In this document: in pieces, positions 35,830 through 47,076 of the stretch
Position numbering within the stretch: the first letter of the stretch is position 1
Layout of the letters: every line of letters starts with the position of its first letter
Assembly (NCBI GenBank): GCA_034687125.1
Contig: JAQGBZ010000107.1
Span: 1 to 64,000 of the forward strand
Origin: Neelides folsomi
Taxonomy: Eukaryota; Arthropoda; Collembola; Neelipleona; Neelidae
DNA length: 64,000 nt
Reading direction: 5' to 3'
Notes under the pieces: model-generated
What the model was told of the DNA's origin: nothing
Databases searched by the model: none
What the model saw: only the letters and a program-made list of their open reading frames with translations
Translations under genes and position numbers: made by a program

Positions 35830-38800
35830 AATTCACCTAAATAGACATTGCATATATCAGTTATAATGGCAATTAATTTGTTTAATCATTCATATACTAT
35901 AAAATGATAAGATAAAAATTAAACACCGTGATTCTCTGTAATACTACTAGCTAAATTATTCATAAAATTATCGCAAATGTTTATGATATGCCAAATTACA
36001 AATTGAAATTTTATCATACACGATCTTTTTTCAATTTTGACAAAAATTGTTTAATAAGAGAAATGACGTAATAAAAGTGATAATCAAATACCAAATATAT
36101 ATAATACTCACAATTTTGTTGAATCAAATTGAGATAAAGTGAATCAATAAAAACCTCTGCTCGAACTTTCATCTCTTGTGCATTTAATTAATTATAAATT
36201 AAAAATTCAGAAGAGTTTATTATTATTGAACAATAAAATAACTCAAACTCATGTCACTATAAATGAATAGATAATAAAAACTTAACTCAATTAGCTATAA
36301 TGAGAATGTTAATGAGAAAGATAGATAAAGAATAAAGATATATCCCTTTTGTCCATTTATTTTTTTCTATAAAATATGCTCTTATTATAGTCAAACAGTA
36401 ACCTACTCGTGCCGAATCAAAACAATTGCTCTAATAATGTTTAGCATTCCTTTTTAATTTAACTAAAGTGTCGATTGATATAGAATATAGGAAAATAAAA
36501 AGTATTGGAACATCAAAATCAATATAAACAAATAATATTCCATCCTAATGTGTGTCATCTCATTGTTAGGTTTTCCATTAGGAAATTAGGACTATAGTAT
36601 ATAAAACGAGGAAGAACGCTATAAACTATTAGAATTATAATCAATGACATTTCATCGCATTATTATGAAGATATTGATTTATTGTATTTACTTATAATAT
36701 ACGAGTTTATCGATAATAAAGTAAATAAATTGGCTATTATTGTAAGGCTACGGTTATTATATAAATTCTTATATTTCATATTAGTGAAATGGGAATGGAA
36801 AATTCCTAACTAAAAAATCCTATACCTATGCTATTAAATCAGTAGTTACATATAAAATACGAGGTTTTTTATAATATCAAATAATGTGTTTATTATTTAA
36901 CTTAACGCAAACAATTGTAAAGGATTTAAAATGGAGTTAATTTTATCTGGTGAGTGCGTCATGAGATATTCAAGGATAAATAAAAATATTGGAGGAATTG
37001 AAAAAAGAGTACAATGGAATAGAGCTTCAATTCATTGAGAGCTTACACTCAAATTGTGGAAATTGAACACTATCATAAAATTTAATTCACTAGGTTCAAC
37101 GGAGCCATTTAGAGTTTACCATTTCACAATCAGGCTAAGCGTACTCAACAGAGTAAAACTCTTTTCATTGAAGAGACACCACAGACACAATTACACTTCA
37201 CAGCCTGTTTGTTTCCGCTCTCTAAATATTTCATTTACTAATTTAACTCCTTTCTATTCTTCACATTAAACAATCTAATATTTCCGCTTATTCGACTGTC
37301 AAAATTTAATAAATTAAGTTAAAGTTATTAATAAAGTTAAATATTTTAACTGTGTATTAATTGTATATTGTCGGAAGAATTAAATTAGAGCAGAGCTAAA
37401 TGAACAAAATGTCTCACCTTCGAATTCCTCTGAGAACTGGGACCTTGATGAAAGAGAAATTTCGCTTCTATAGTCAAGTAAGAATCAATATGCTCACATT
37501 TCTCTTTCTCATATTTATAAATTATAAAGGCCAACTCTAAATTGGTTTTGTAAATTCAAAGAGAAACGAGAACACGATGATTAAAAAGAGTAAATAAATT
37601 TAAAACCACCACTGACTTGTAAATGCCAAGTAGTTTAAATACAAGCCTTCACGAAGCTAGCTTGGAAGAGCGGAGAATTTTGCCCTCAGCTTGTGTTGAA
37701 TTAAAGGGCGACTGTTTGGATTTTGGCGATCGAGTCGAATCTCCACATTCGCACTTGCCTCTTCAGGTCTTCAGGTTTTCTTCACTCTCTTCAGTTAAGA
37801 GAGCCGCTCTCGAAATCTCCTATCTCCCACAGCTACCTTCTCAACAGATCCTATCGATTTCCTCATCTCTCTATCCAATTGTCTTATAAAGCGAATCTCC
37901 GACCTCCTCGTACTTTACCAAAAAAGTTCTTGAGGAAATAAAATTTGCAAATTCAATCGACTCCTCTCATAAATTCAAATGAGGAAGAGAAAAAGTCATA
38001 ATTCACCCTCTTAATATCTCGCTACATATTTCTTTTTTATAAGCCTTTCCATTTCCTGCATGGAAGCCCAGGAAGGTCTAATCCAGGGAGTAGGGAATGC
38101 ATGTAAGAGGCCATTCTGGAGAATTTATTACCGCAGGTCCTTCAAACTTTCCAGTGGGATCTTGTGTAAAAGAGAACAGTCCTGAGCACTTGAGTACTCC
38201 TCGCTTTCTTTTTACTCACGGTAGTTCCTAATTGAATTCTCAAGTATCTCCTCTCCTTCCTCCAATCTCCTCGTTAATATTGACACCAACCCTGGTTGTC
38301 TCTCTTATGTATTTCCACTCTGAGGAGCCTTTATAAATTGAGGACATTAATCCTTGTAAGCTTTTTCCTCTTCTCTCAATAATGCATGAGACGGCTGCAT
38401 GTTTACACACGTAAACGACCACTGCTTTATTAAACAACATGATGAGCATCGTAAAAGGAATTGTTCGGACCTAAGGAGAAATGGAAATGATCGGAGTGAG
38501 CAAAGTAGTAAATTCTAATTGCACACCTGAATAAATGATCACACCATTCTATTAATATTAACTTTGACTAATAATTGAATCTTGTAATTGCTCCCGACTT
38601 TATTATTTTCAAGCACGTTCGAGAGAACATTATTTAAGAATTGAGATTTACAGGTTGTGTGTATAAAAATAAAACCATTGATTGATCACTTTACACTATG
38701 ATTCACAATTCCAATATGCCAAATACGATCTGTAGGAAATATAAACGGAAATCGGTCATTTGTTTAAGAATTCCATGGCCTGACTTCGGTCAGGAAGTTG

Positions 38801-38944
38801 AGGTGTGGAAAGCTTTTGTAAAAAAAGGAAAAAGAGTTTGAAAGTAAAGCTAAGAGACATAAATTGGAGTTATAGAGGAAGTTATAAAAATGGGATTTTG
38901 ACTTTCTCCCGGTCTGAGAGTGCATCAACTGCATACCAATTTTT
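35830..38944. other. Gene-poor spacer between TMEM145-like gene and MOCS1
   Basis: 35,830-37,500 is very AT-rich. From about 37,600 to 38,530 there is a GC-richer, CT/GA-biased block very like those of the 27-kb desert at the left. No gene recognised in either part. The last 200 bp should contain the MOCS1 leader. Confidence 0.5.
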
Positions 38945-41758
38945 ATGTTCAAGATGCCAAAAGTCGAGACGGTCTCAAATCGATTGGATCGTCTGAGGAG
39001 TGAAGAAATTCTGCCTTTCTCCTCTTTCCTTACTGACACTTTCGGAAGGGAACACTCCTATCTCCGCATTTCCGTCAGTGAGAGATGCAACTTGAGATGT
39101 AAGCAAAACAATCACACTCATAAACATCATTTTGAAGAATGTTCAAAAAGAAGTTACTGATATATATATATATATATATATACAATGGTAGATGTGTAGC
39201 ATGCGAATTGCATTGTTTTGTGAAATTAAGGTACTTACTGCATGCCGGAAGCCGGAGTTCCTCTCACTCCTTCAGCGAATCTCCTCTCATCTTCTGAGAT
39301 ACTCAAAGTTGCGAGTCTCTTTGTTCAAGAGGGAGTTGATAAAATACGCATTACCGGAGGAGAGCCCCTACTCAGAAAAGATATCATGACTATTGTTGGT
39401 AAGCTCCTGAAATGAAGAAAAAAAGATTTTGTTTGATCTCAATAAGTAGCAAGATGAATTATAAATCAAGTTATCACATGATTTATCAATGATCAAGATT
39501 TTCTCTCATAAGCTTGAAAGACTTAGAACGGAAATGTTCGGGGAAGTGTTCGGAACTTGTGAAGTTGAAATCTTTTTTGTGTACAGGAGGGATCGCAGAA
39601 CTCGGAGTGAAGTCAATCGGGATTACAACGAATGGGATCCTATTATCCAGGCATTTGTCATCCCTCCTTTCAAATGGACTTACAAATATCAACATCAGTC
39701 TCGATTCCCTCGATCCTTTAAAGTTTGAGAAGATTTCGAGACGACCTTCGCCAGCTTGGTACAAAGTGTGGAAAGGGATTGAAATGGCCGGGAAGTCGGA
39801 CATGAAGGGATCTCTCAAGCTCAATTGCGTCGTCATGCGGGGAGTGAACGAAGATGAAATCTGCAAATTCGTTGGACTGACAAAAGACATGAACTTGGAC
39901 GTGAGGTTCATCGAGTACATGCCCTTTTCAGGGAATAAATGGGATCATCTCAATATGGTATCTTATCAAGAAATGCTTGAGAATATTAAAAGGGAATACG
40001 ATATTGAAAAGCTTGAAGACTCAGTCAATCATACATCAAAGGTAGATATGAAATTGCATTATTAAATTTCAAATTATTCATCACTTGATTGGTATTAATA
40101 TTCGCTTCGTGATGAGTCAAGAGAAGATCAATTTTTCTCAATTTTTAAAATTGGATCGATAGTCTTTGAAAGTCACTTTGTAAAAGTGTGCCATTTTAGG
40201 CATATCGAGTGAAAGGACACATTGGTCAAATTGGATTCATAACTTCCATGTCTGAGCATTTTTGCGGAGGTTGCAATCGACTTCGCATCACGGCCGATGG
40301 CAACTTGAAGGTCTGTCTCTTCGGGAATGCTGAAGTCTCCCTCAGGTCTCATTTACAAGTCTAAGGACCCCTCGTAACTCCTAATAAATGTAAGGTGAAA
40401 GTAGGGAAATTCACATAATGCTCTTTTAGGGACGCCATACGGGCCGGGGCAACAGATGAAGAAATTTTGGCTCTCATAGGAAAAGCAGTCTCGAGAAAAC
40501 ATGCTAAACACGCCGGTAATGAGACTTTCTTTAATAAAACACTCTATGCATGCAAACTCCCTAATAATTTACTTCTAACTTTCCTTTTCCTTTATAAATT
40601 AATTCTCTTACAACGAGGTTTCCTCCTATAAGAATATGGTAATTGTTCATTAATGTACTATAATATAGGTTTCTTTTACACAAAAATACATTAGCGTAGT
40701 TTTATAACTACTAGACAAGAAAATGGCGTTATTATGAAATATCTTAAAAACCAATATGATAACTCACATTAAAAAAGCATTCAACCGTTCAACATAACCC
40801 AAACCTAACCTGACATTTGCAATAAAAATATCAAACTCTCACATTATAAGCATGATAAAAAACTGCTTTCATTATTTATCAATTCTCTTTTGAAATTCTT
40901 ATTTAGGGATGATGAACTTGGCCAAAATGGAGAATCGACCTATGATTTTAATTGGTGGGTGATTCTTCTTCAATATAAATGTATGCAAAAATGAGAGCTA
41001 AATATAAAATAAATTACTAACAATACTAATTTTTCTTAAAACATTGTTTAGACTGACCGATAAAAGTGCAAACTAATCACCTTTTATATAAACTTACAGA
41101 AACTCAGCATAAAGAAACAAAGAAGCGTACAAATCATTCCACAATAACAAATCCTATTGCTCAACAAATTACCAATGAAAAAAACCCTAGGGTTGCATTA
41201 ATTAGCAATATAGTTCCATTTAAGAATAGTTTTAGTCATATTTATAAATCTAATCCAAACCTGTCCATTCGTACTTATTCTACTGGACTAACCCATGTAG
41301 ACGAAGGAGGTAAAGTGAAGATGGTTGACGTGAGCGAGAAAAAGGGGACATTGCGAGAGGCAGAAGCAGAAGCGACGGTAATTCTGAATTCTCAAGCATT
41401 TCGTGCCGTGTCGGAGAATGCGATCGAAAAAGGTGACGTTTTGACTGTAGCCAAAGTGGCTGGAATTTTTGGAGCTAAAGAAACCTCACGACTGATTCCT
41501 CTTTGCCATCCCATTCCTATCAATCAAGCAGATGTTCAGATTCACCTCAATGAAGAAATCTGTGGGATTGTAATTAGAACCAAAGTGAAGACGGTGAATG
41601 GAACGGGAGTGGAAATGGAGGCATTAACTGCAGCTGCTCTTGCCGCCCTCACTATTTACGATATGTGCAAATCGATTGACAAGGCCATTAACATAAAGAA
41701 TATTCGATTAATTAAGAAAACGGGAGGAAAATCGGATTTTCACTCTACAAATCACTAG
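38945..41758 (+). CDS. MOCS1: MOCS1: molybdenum cofactor biosynthesis protein 1, A and B domains
   Basis: The first step of molybdenum cofactor synthesis: MOCS1A (radical-SAM, MoaA-like) and MOCS1B (MoaC-like) convert GTP to cyclic pyranopterin monophosphate in mitochondria. A-domain exons are 38945-39098, 39231-39398, 39587-40041, 40200-40345, 40430-40515 and 40907-40962 (354 aa ending ILIGG-TGA). Cluster-binding cysteines are CNLRCTYC (48, 52, 55) and C281/C284/C298 (CX2CX13C). The functional C-terminal Gly-Gly is present. A donor, G|GTGGGT, at 40954/40955 lies inside the first terminal Gly codon and joins in frame to 41067-41758, giving an A-B fusion of 582 aa without the Gly-Gly. The B domain (from LTHVD, about residue 427) has [10 protein letters not shown] and [12 protein letters not shown]. 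The same A/B logic is known in mammalian MOCS1. Confidence 0.93.
39161..39182 (+). repeat. (TA)11 microsatellite in MOCS1 intron 1
   Basis: Uninterrupted TA dinucleotides between MOCS1 exons 1 and 2. Likely length-polymorphic. Confidence 0.9.
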
Positions 41759-41979
41759 TCATTACTAATAATTATCCAATTACTGGCTAAGTAATCGTGG
41801 AGTAATTTAGTTTTTTTAAGTTAAATGTCTATAATGCCCTTTGATTATTTATTTAAACATGAATATATATTTATTTTAATTATATTGCTTTAGAAGGGTC
41901 AGAATGAATTCTTATGTATGATGAAAATTTTCATGTTGAGTGGTACAATGATAATATTATCTGTATTTTGTTTTGTAAT

Positions 41980-41997
41980 TAATAAATATATTTATTA
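41980..41997. terminator. Palindromic bidirectional poly(A) signal for MOCS1 and INTS7
   Basis: The perfect 18-nt palindrome TAATAAATATATTTATTA supplies AATAAA on the plus strand (41981-41986, 223 nt after the MOCS1 stop). It also supplies AATAAA on the minus strand (41991-41996, about 210 nt after the INTS7 stop). Both distances suit 3' untranslated regions, so the convergent genes probably end with overlapping transcripts here. Confidence 0.6.
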
Positions 41998-42203
41998 CGT
42001 TAAATTTCTTCTCATTCCGCTCACATCCTCATCTATGTTATGTAAAATTTAGTACATAGAGGTAAATCTCACAATAATGACCAAACTTGAAGTATGTTAT
42101 CATTTATCATACACATAAAAAATTAATAACTGTAATATATTTAATATAATAAGTAAGTGAATGAATTTACAAAAATAACTTCAATTAATATTACGATACA
42201 TTA

Positions 42204-45200
42204 TTAAAATCTCATTCCTTGTCCTGCTTGATTAGGAATATTTAATCTCGCTGAACTTGTAGCTGAACTACTTTTAGACCCACTTTCGTCAAAAACCCTA
42301 ACAGGAACTGAGAGTCTAAGCCCGGTCATCCATTGCCTACCTTCTTGGTCAACGATTGACGTATCAACTGTTACATTTGTCATTCCGGGTGATGGAGCTA
42401 AGAGAAATTGAGCTTCAAAGAAATCTTTATGTGGCGATACTTCTTTAACTACACTCTGAGTCTCTTGATTACCCTTAAAAGAATAAATAATTATCGTTTG
42501 AAATATGTAAATACCCAATTATAATATTATTTAATATGAAAATATAAATAAGTAGTAGGTCAATATTTTTGTTAAAGTTATTACCTTTGTCATTTCACTA
42601 TGATTATTTCTTTGATTTGCCAATGGATTGAGTGCAACAATTATCCGAATTGATTTAGGCTTCCTAAATAGCGTTGACCCTTTCTTCTTCCCACTTTGCT
42701 GAATAACTCCTTCAACTTTAAGAGCTAAATTATTTCCAGCCAAAACAGTCACGCTTTCTTCTGGTTGTTTTGGTTGAGGAGACACCGAGATCTAATCGTA
42801 ATATTTTCAATTTATATCAAATCTATAGCTTACAAAAATATTGGATATAATTTAATATTTAATAAAAAGTTTACCTTAATTCGAGTATTTTGAATGGTTT
42901 GGAAAAAGAAGCGAGGATACGAAATGGGAGTTTCTATTAAAATACTCATAGCTTCTTTCAAACAATCGATTTGCTGTAAAAATCAAATTACATAACCATT
43001 AAAATAAACATAACTTTGCAATAAGAAAAAATAAGAATTTTTACCTCTAAAGTGACAATTTGAGGTGTAGTTTTCTTAATTCCTTGCAAGATCTTAACAG
43101 CTTGAGCTGCTGACTGAAGAAGGGTCCACGAATTCCCTGCGTCTTTATAATTGCATTCCAAACAGAAATTGAATGGAGAATCATCGTCAGAAAACGAAGG
43201 ATGGTCTTTAGAAATTACAAGTTTCTCAATGGCACGAACGACAAGCAAACAAATTTGCTTCAAACTGGAAAAAATTAAATTATATTTGTTCAAATATCCT
43301 TTAATAGTATAAATTCAACCACTTACATTTGTATTGTGTATAAAGTTTCATTGTCAGCATCGAATGCAGTTTGATAGAGTTGACCGTACATGTCATTTAT
43401 AGCTTGAAATTCTCTGATTGATTTCCTTAACTGTAATAGTTAGAGATACGATTATATTACTTTTGGAATAATTTTATCCAAATACATATTTGTGTTATTA
43501 ATTGCAAACCTGAGTGACAACTCTTCCAGATTTCAAAAGTTCATCTCTACTGGCTTGAGAAATTGTATTTGCAATTGCAGGAGGTGGAGAAAACATCATT
43601 GAATTACTATATAAGAATAAGTTCATAAAGGAAATAAGCATTTCGGATCGGATCCTAACAAATTCAATTTGAAATGTGAGAGAAACTGTGCTTGAACAAG
43701 CAGCCTGCAATTATCATAAATTAAAATAAATTCCTTTGAAATTGTTTAAATTTTTTTAAATTGCTCTGGAATGAAATATAATTATAAACACACTGTGCTT
43801 TGTATCAAATTATTCTTAAATTACTTTTAAGGATGCGACGGATTGAACATAAATTTTGCTCGCATTGCTCAACCTATTTAATAACCGAGGTTCAGAATCA
43901 GAAGCAAGAATAGACTCGGCTTTTGAAACTGAATAAAGAGAAGTGAGCCAAAAGTGAAATGTTTCTGATGCCACTTTTAATGAAGTTCCTTCAAGGGCGA
44001 GTTCCGCAATTTCCGGTTGACCATATCTAAAGACATCCATTATTTAAATACATAGAAATTATAATTACAAAGATCTTATCTTTGTTTCATTTTCATCTAA
44101 AATCAGTTTTGTAAGAATCGATCCCATATTTCCACTTTATTCTAATTTATCTTATAATACCATTTACCTTAAAGAATTTCTCGCAACTCGGTAAGCATTC
44201 CAAATATCAGAATTGATTATCTTTTTAATGCAATTCAAAGTTCTTTTATCAATGGAATGACCTTGGTGAGCTTGTAGAAGTACAGCGACAAGAACGACCT
44301 GTTTTTAAATCAAAGTTTAAATTCAAATGACGATGAGCTTACTATGTTCAGATGTCCTAAAATAATTTTATTCAACTTACACAAGTTGTACTTTCAAGTG
44401 ATATTTGACTTTCATTCCAAGATTCAAGAATATGCAATATAGAAGAAATGCTGCTCTGAACAGCTTCAATGTTATAAGCCCCAATTGATCCGATAGATTG
44501 TGAGACCAAATTTCTACCTTGAGCTTTAAAATGAAACAAATGTTTAAAAAACTCTCACTCAATGTCAGTTCATAGAATTAGCTTTAAAATATTTTAAAAT
44601 TTCCTGAGAAAACATTGAAGATTAATGAAATACCTGTTGTTGAATTTGACTTCAAAAGAAGGAGCATGATGTCAATAAACCATTGAGATTTTACTGGACT
44701 TGCTTTACAAAGTTGAACTCCGTATGATAAACATTTTTCAAGAGATTTATAATATTCATCAATCTCGTCTGGATTCATATCGATTTCATCCATGGATGCG
44801 TAATATTTCAAAAATGATTCCACTCCTGAGATTGCTAGATCGACTAGACCCGTATTCATGTCTTTTTCATTTTTCCTAAAGATAATACACATGTTACTAT
44901 TTATAATACAGAATGGTATTATTTTTGTATAATACAAACTGGTAAATTTTATAAGCTTACCAATTTATAGTTATACAGGTGCTAATTTGAATAGCCTTTA
45001 GTGCTATTTTCTTATCAGAAGATCGAATACTACTTTCAATTAAAGTCCAAAGCGGCGAATCTAAAAAATAATAATAAGTATAAGGAAAATTGGCCAATGT
45101 TCTTCATTAGTTTAAGCGTCGACAATGAATTTTTAACACCTCATTAAAAATTACCATTAGAATAAAGAAAAGATAAAACGGGAGATAACGAGGTGACACT

Positions 45201-46647
45201 CTTAATGATATCAAGAGTAGTATAAACAATATGAACATCAACATAGTCATATTCATCAGTCTCCATTCTTTCAGAAGAAAAAGAAAGAACAGTGTTCACG
45301 AGTTTCGTGATGTGTTCTGGTATCCACAAATGACCACCCTTTTCTGCCAAATAATTCAAGTCGTTCATCACATTTAATTTAACTTGGGGTCTTGAATCGG
45401 ATAAATTTTGGAGCAGAAAGGAGACCTAAAATGTAAAAAAAAATTAATATAAATTCTCTATTTTCGTAATTTGAGCGAGAGAGCGAGGGTATAAGAGTTG
45501 TTTATTTCTTTACCTGATCAGTAAGATCTGAAATCGTTGCGGCTGCCAAATGTGTCAAAGTATGAAGAATTGTAATTACAAACTCTTCTGAAGGATAATT
45601 CTGCAAGAGTTCTAAACAAAGCTTTCTCACCTAAAATTATAACAAAGCACTCAATCTTAAATTATATAACAAAAAAAACAATTCACATGTCACTTTTTTG
45701 TAAATAATGCAGAACTTACAATTGATGCAGTAGCAACATCGTGATGCATGTGTTGAAAAATGGGAATGAGTCTTAGCTTCAAGTCAATTGGAGTTGAAAG
45801 TCTTTGAACCATCGAGGAAACTTTTGTACACATTGTGACCCCGAAAGTTCTGAAAAGTTATGTTTAATAAACATAAGAACATGTGAACAATTGGATATTG
45901 GATGAAAAACTTTGTGAAACTTTGAATAAAAAATAATGTGATTGATTTAGTAAGTAATAAAATAAAAATCTTACTTGGATTTTTTTGCAAAGCATATTGC
46001 AGTGTAAATTGCTGCCGAGACTTCAACTCGATCATGAGAATCAAGAGCAAAACGAATACTGTGATGGACAGGTTTTCTTTCAGGAATAAGAGCTGCTAAA
46101 CTCCCAAGAGTTCTTAATGTAAGAGCTCGAGCGATTGGATCATTTGAATGGAAAACGCTGAAAATTCTTCTAATGAACTCATCAATTGTCAAGATTTTTT
46201 CAAGATGACGTTCGCTTTGTTGACAGACTCTTAAAACCAGAAGGCGAATAAAGTTGGAGCCTGAGCGAAACACATCAGCTAATTTCATAAATCCGGTGTT
46301 AATGAGAATTGGAAATGGATAACGCTCGAACAACACTGGAAACCTAACAATAGCTTCTGTCTGTTCTCCCAATTTAGCTGACCTCAGACCTAAAGAAATT
46401 AAATTATAGGTTTATTAAAATACACGTTTGAAAATAAAAATACACTATCTGCTTTCAATTATCATTATTTGATGTGATAATATTGACATTTGATAAAACA
46501 TAATAATTAATGTCATTCGTTAATATATAATTTATTAAAGAATACTAGTTAAACATTAAAGATTAAAAGCAAACCTTTATCGAGTTCGGTCAAAGCGACG
46601 TTGGCATCGACTTCGGCATCTCCTGCTGGATGATCAAATCCAAACAT
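42204..46647 (-). CDS. INTS7: Integrator complex subunit 7
   Basis: A core subunit of the nuclear Integrator complex, which cleaves snRNA 3' ends and attenuates RNA polymerase II at promoters. Sixteen exons from 46575-46647 down to 42204-42473 (others include 45975-46389, 45155-45425, 44634-44875, 43825-44026, 43045-43264 and 42585-42791) encode 972 aa, against about 962 in human. The N-terminus is diagnostic: LTELDKGLRSAKLGEQTEAI, then ERYPFPILINTGFMKLADVF and SERHLEKILTIDEFIRRIFS. An alpha-helical HEAT-like array follows. The C-terminal part has SPPPAIANTI, NNLALKVEGVIQ and the final arginine-phenylalanine (GMRF; human ends YTRF). It is convergent with MOCS1 and 430 bp upstream of the PDHA1 3' end on the same strand. 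All exon phases close. Confidence 0.96.
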
Positions 46648-47076
46648 GCTCTCTGTAAAACCCTTCATTACAAAGCTTTGTAAGGATTTTAATTTTTATA
46701 AAATATCGAATTTATAATTAAAGAGAGAAGAGAGAACCGGCGATTAAACAATCAAATTGAATGTTGGTTTTGTTTTTGAGCATAAACAACAAACCATATC
46801 CTGTACGAAGAATGGGCCCTATTTAGATTGTAGAATGAAGAATGGCAGAAGGGGCTTATTGCTAAAATGTTTTTCATATTACTTTTCCTTTTTTACGATA
46901 ATCGTAATTGATGAACAGCATGATTTAAAATTACTCCAATTACGAGAAATATGCATTCAATGTTATGTGTTATTTCTTGATTAAATATTTATTTGACTAT
47001 TAATAAAGTTGGAATCAAGTACACAGGGCTTAAGTACATTGAGAGATTTTCGCGATAGGCAAGAATTTTTGGGTTT
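46648..47076. other. INTS7 promoter region and PDHA1 3' region
   Basis: A 429-bp interval between the INTS7 start and the PDHA1 stop on the minus strand. It must hold the INTS7 promoter and the PDHA1 3' UTR. A plus-strand frame here (46,757-46,984) shows no protein signature. Confidence 0.45.

Noticed and set aside
41051-41066. Acceptor TTTAG at 41,051 as the start of the MOCS1B exon
   Set aside because: Joined to either donor candidate it reaches a stop within a few codons. Only the acceptor at 41,066 keeps the A-B frame, although its pyrimidine tract is weaker.
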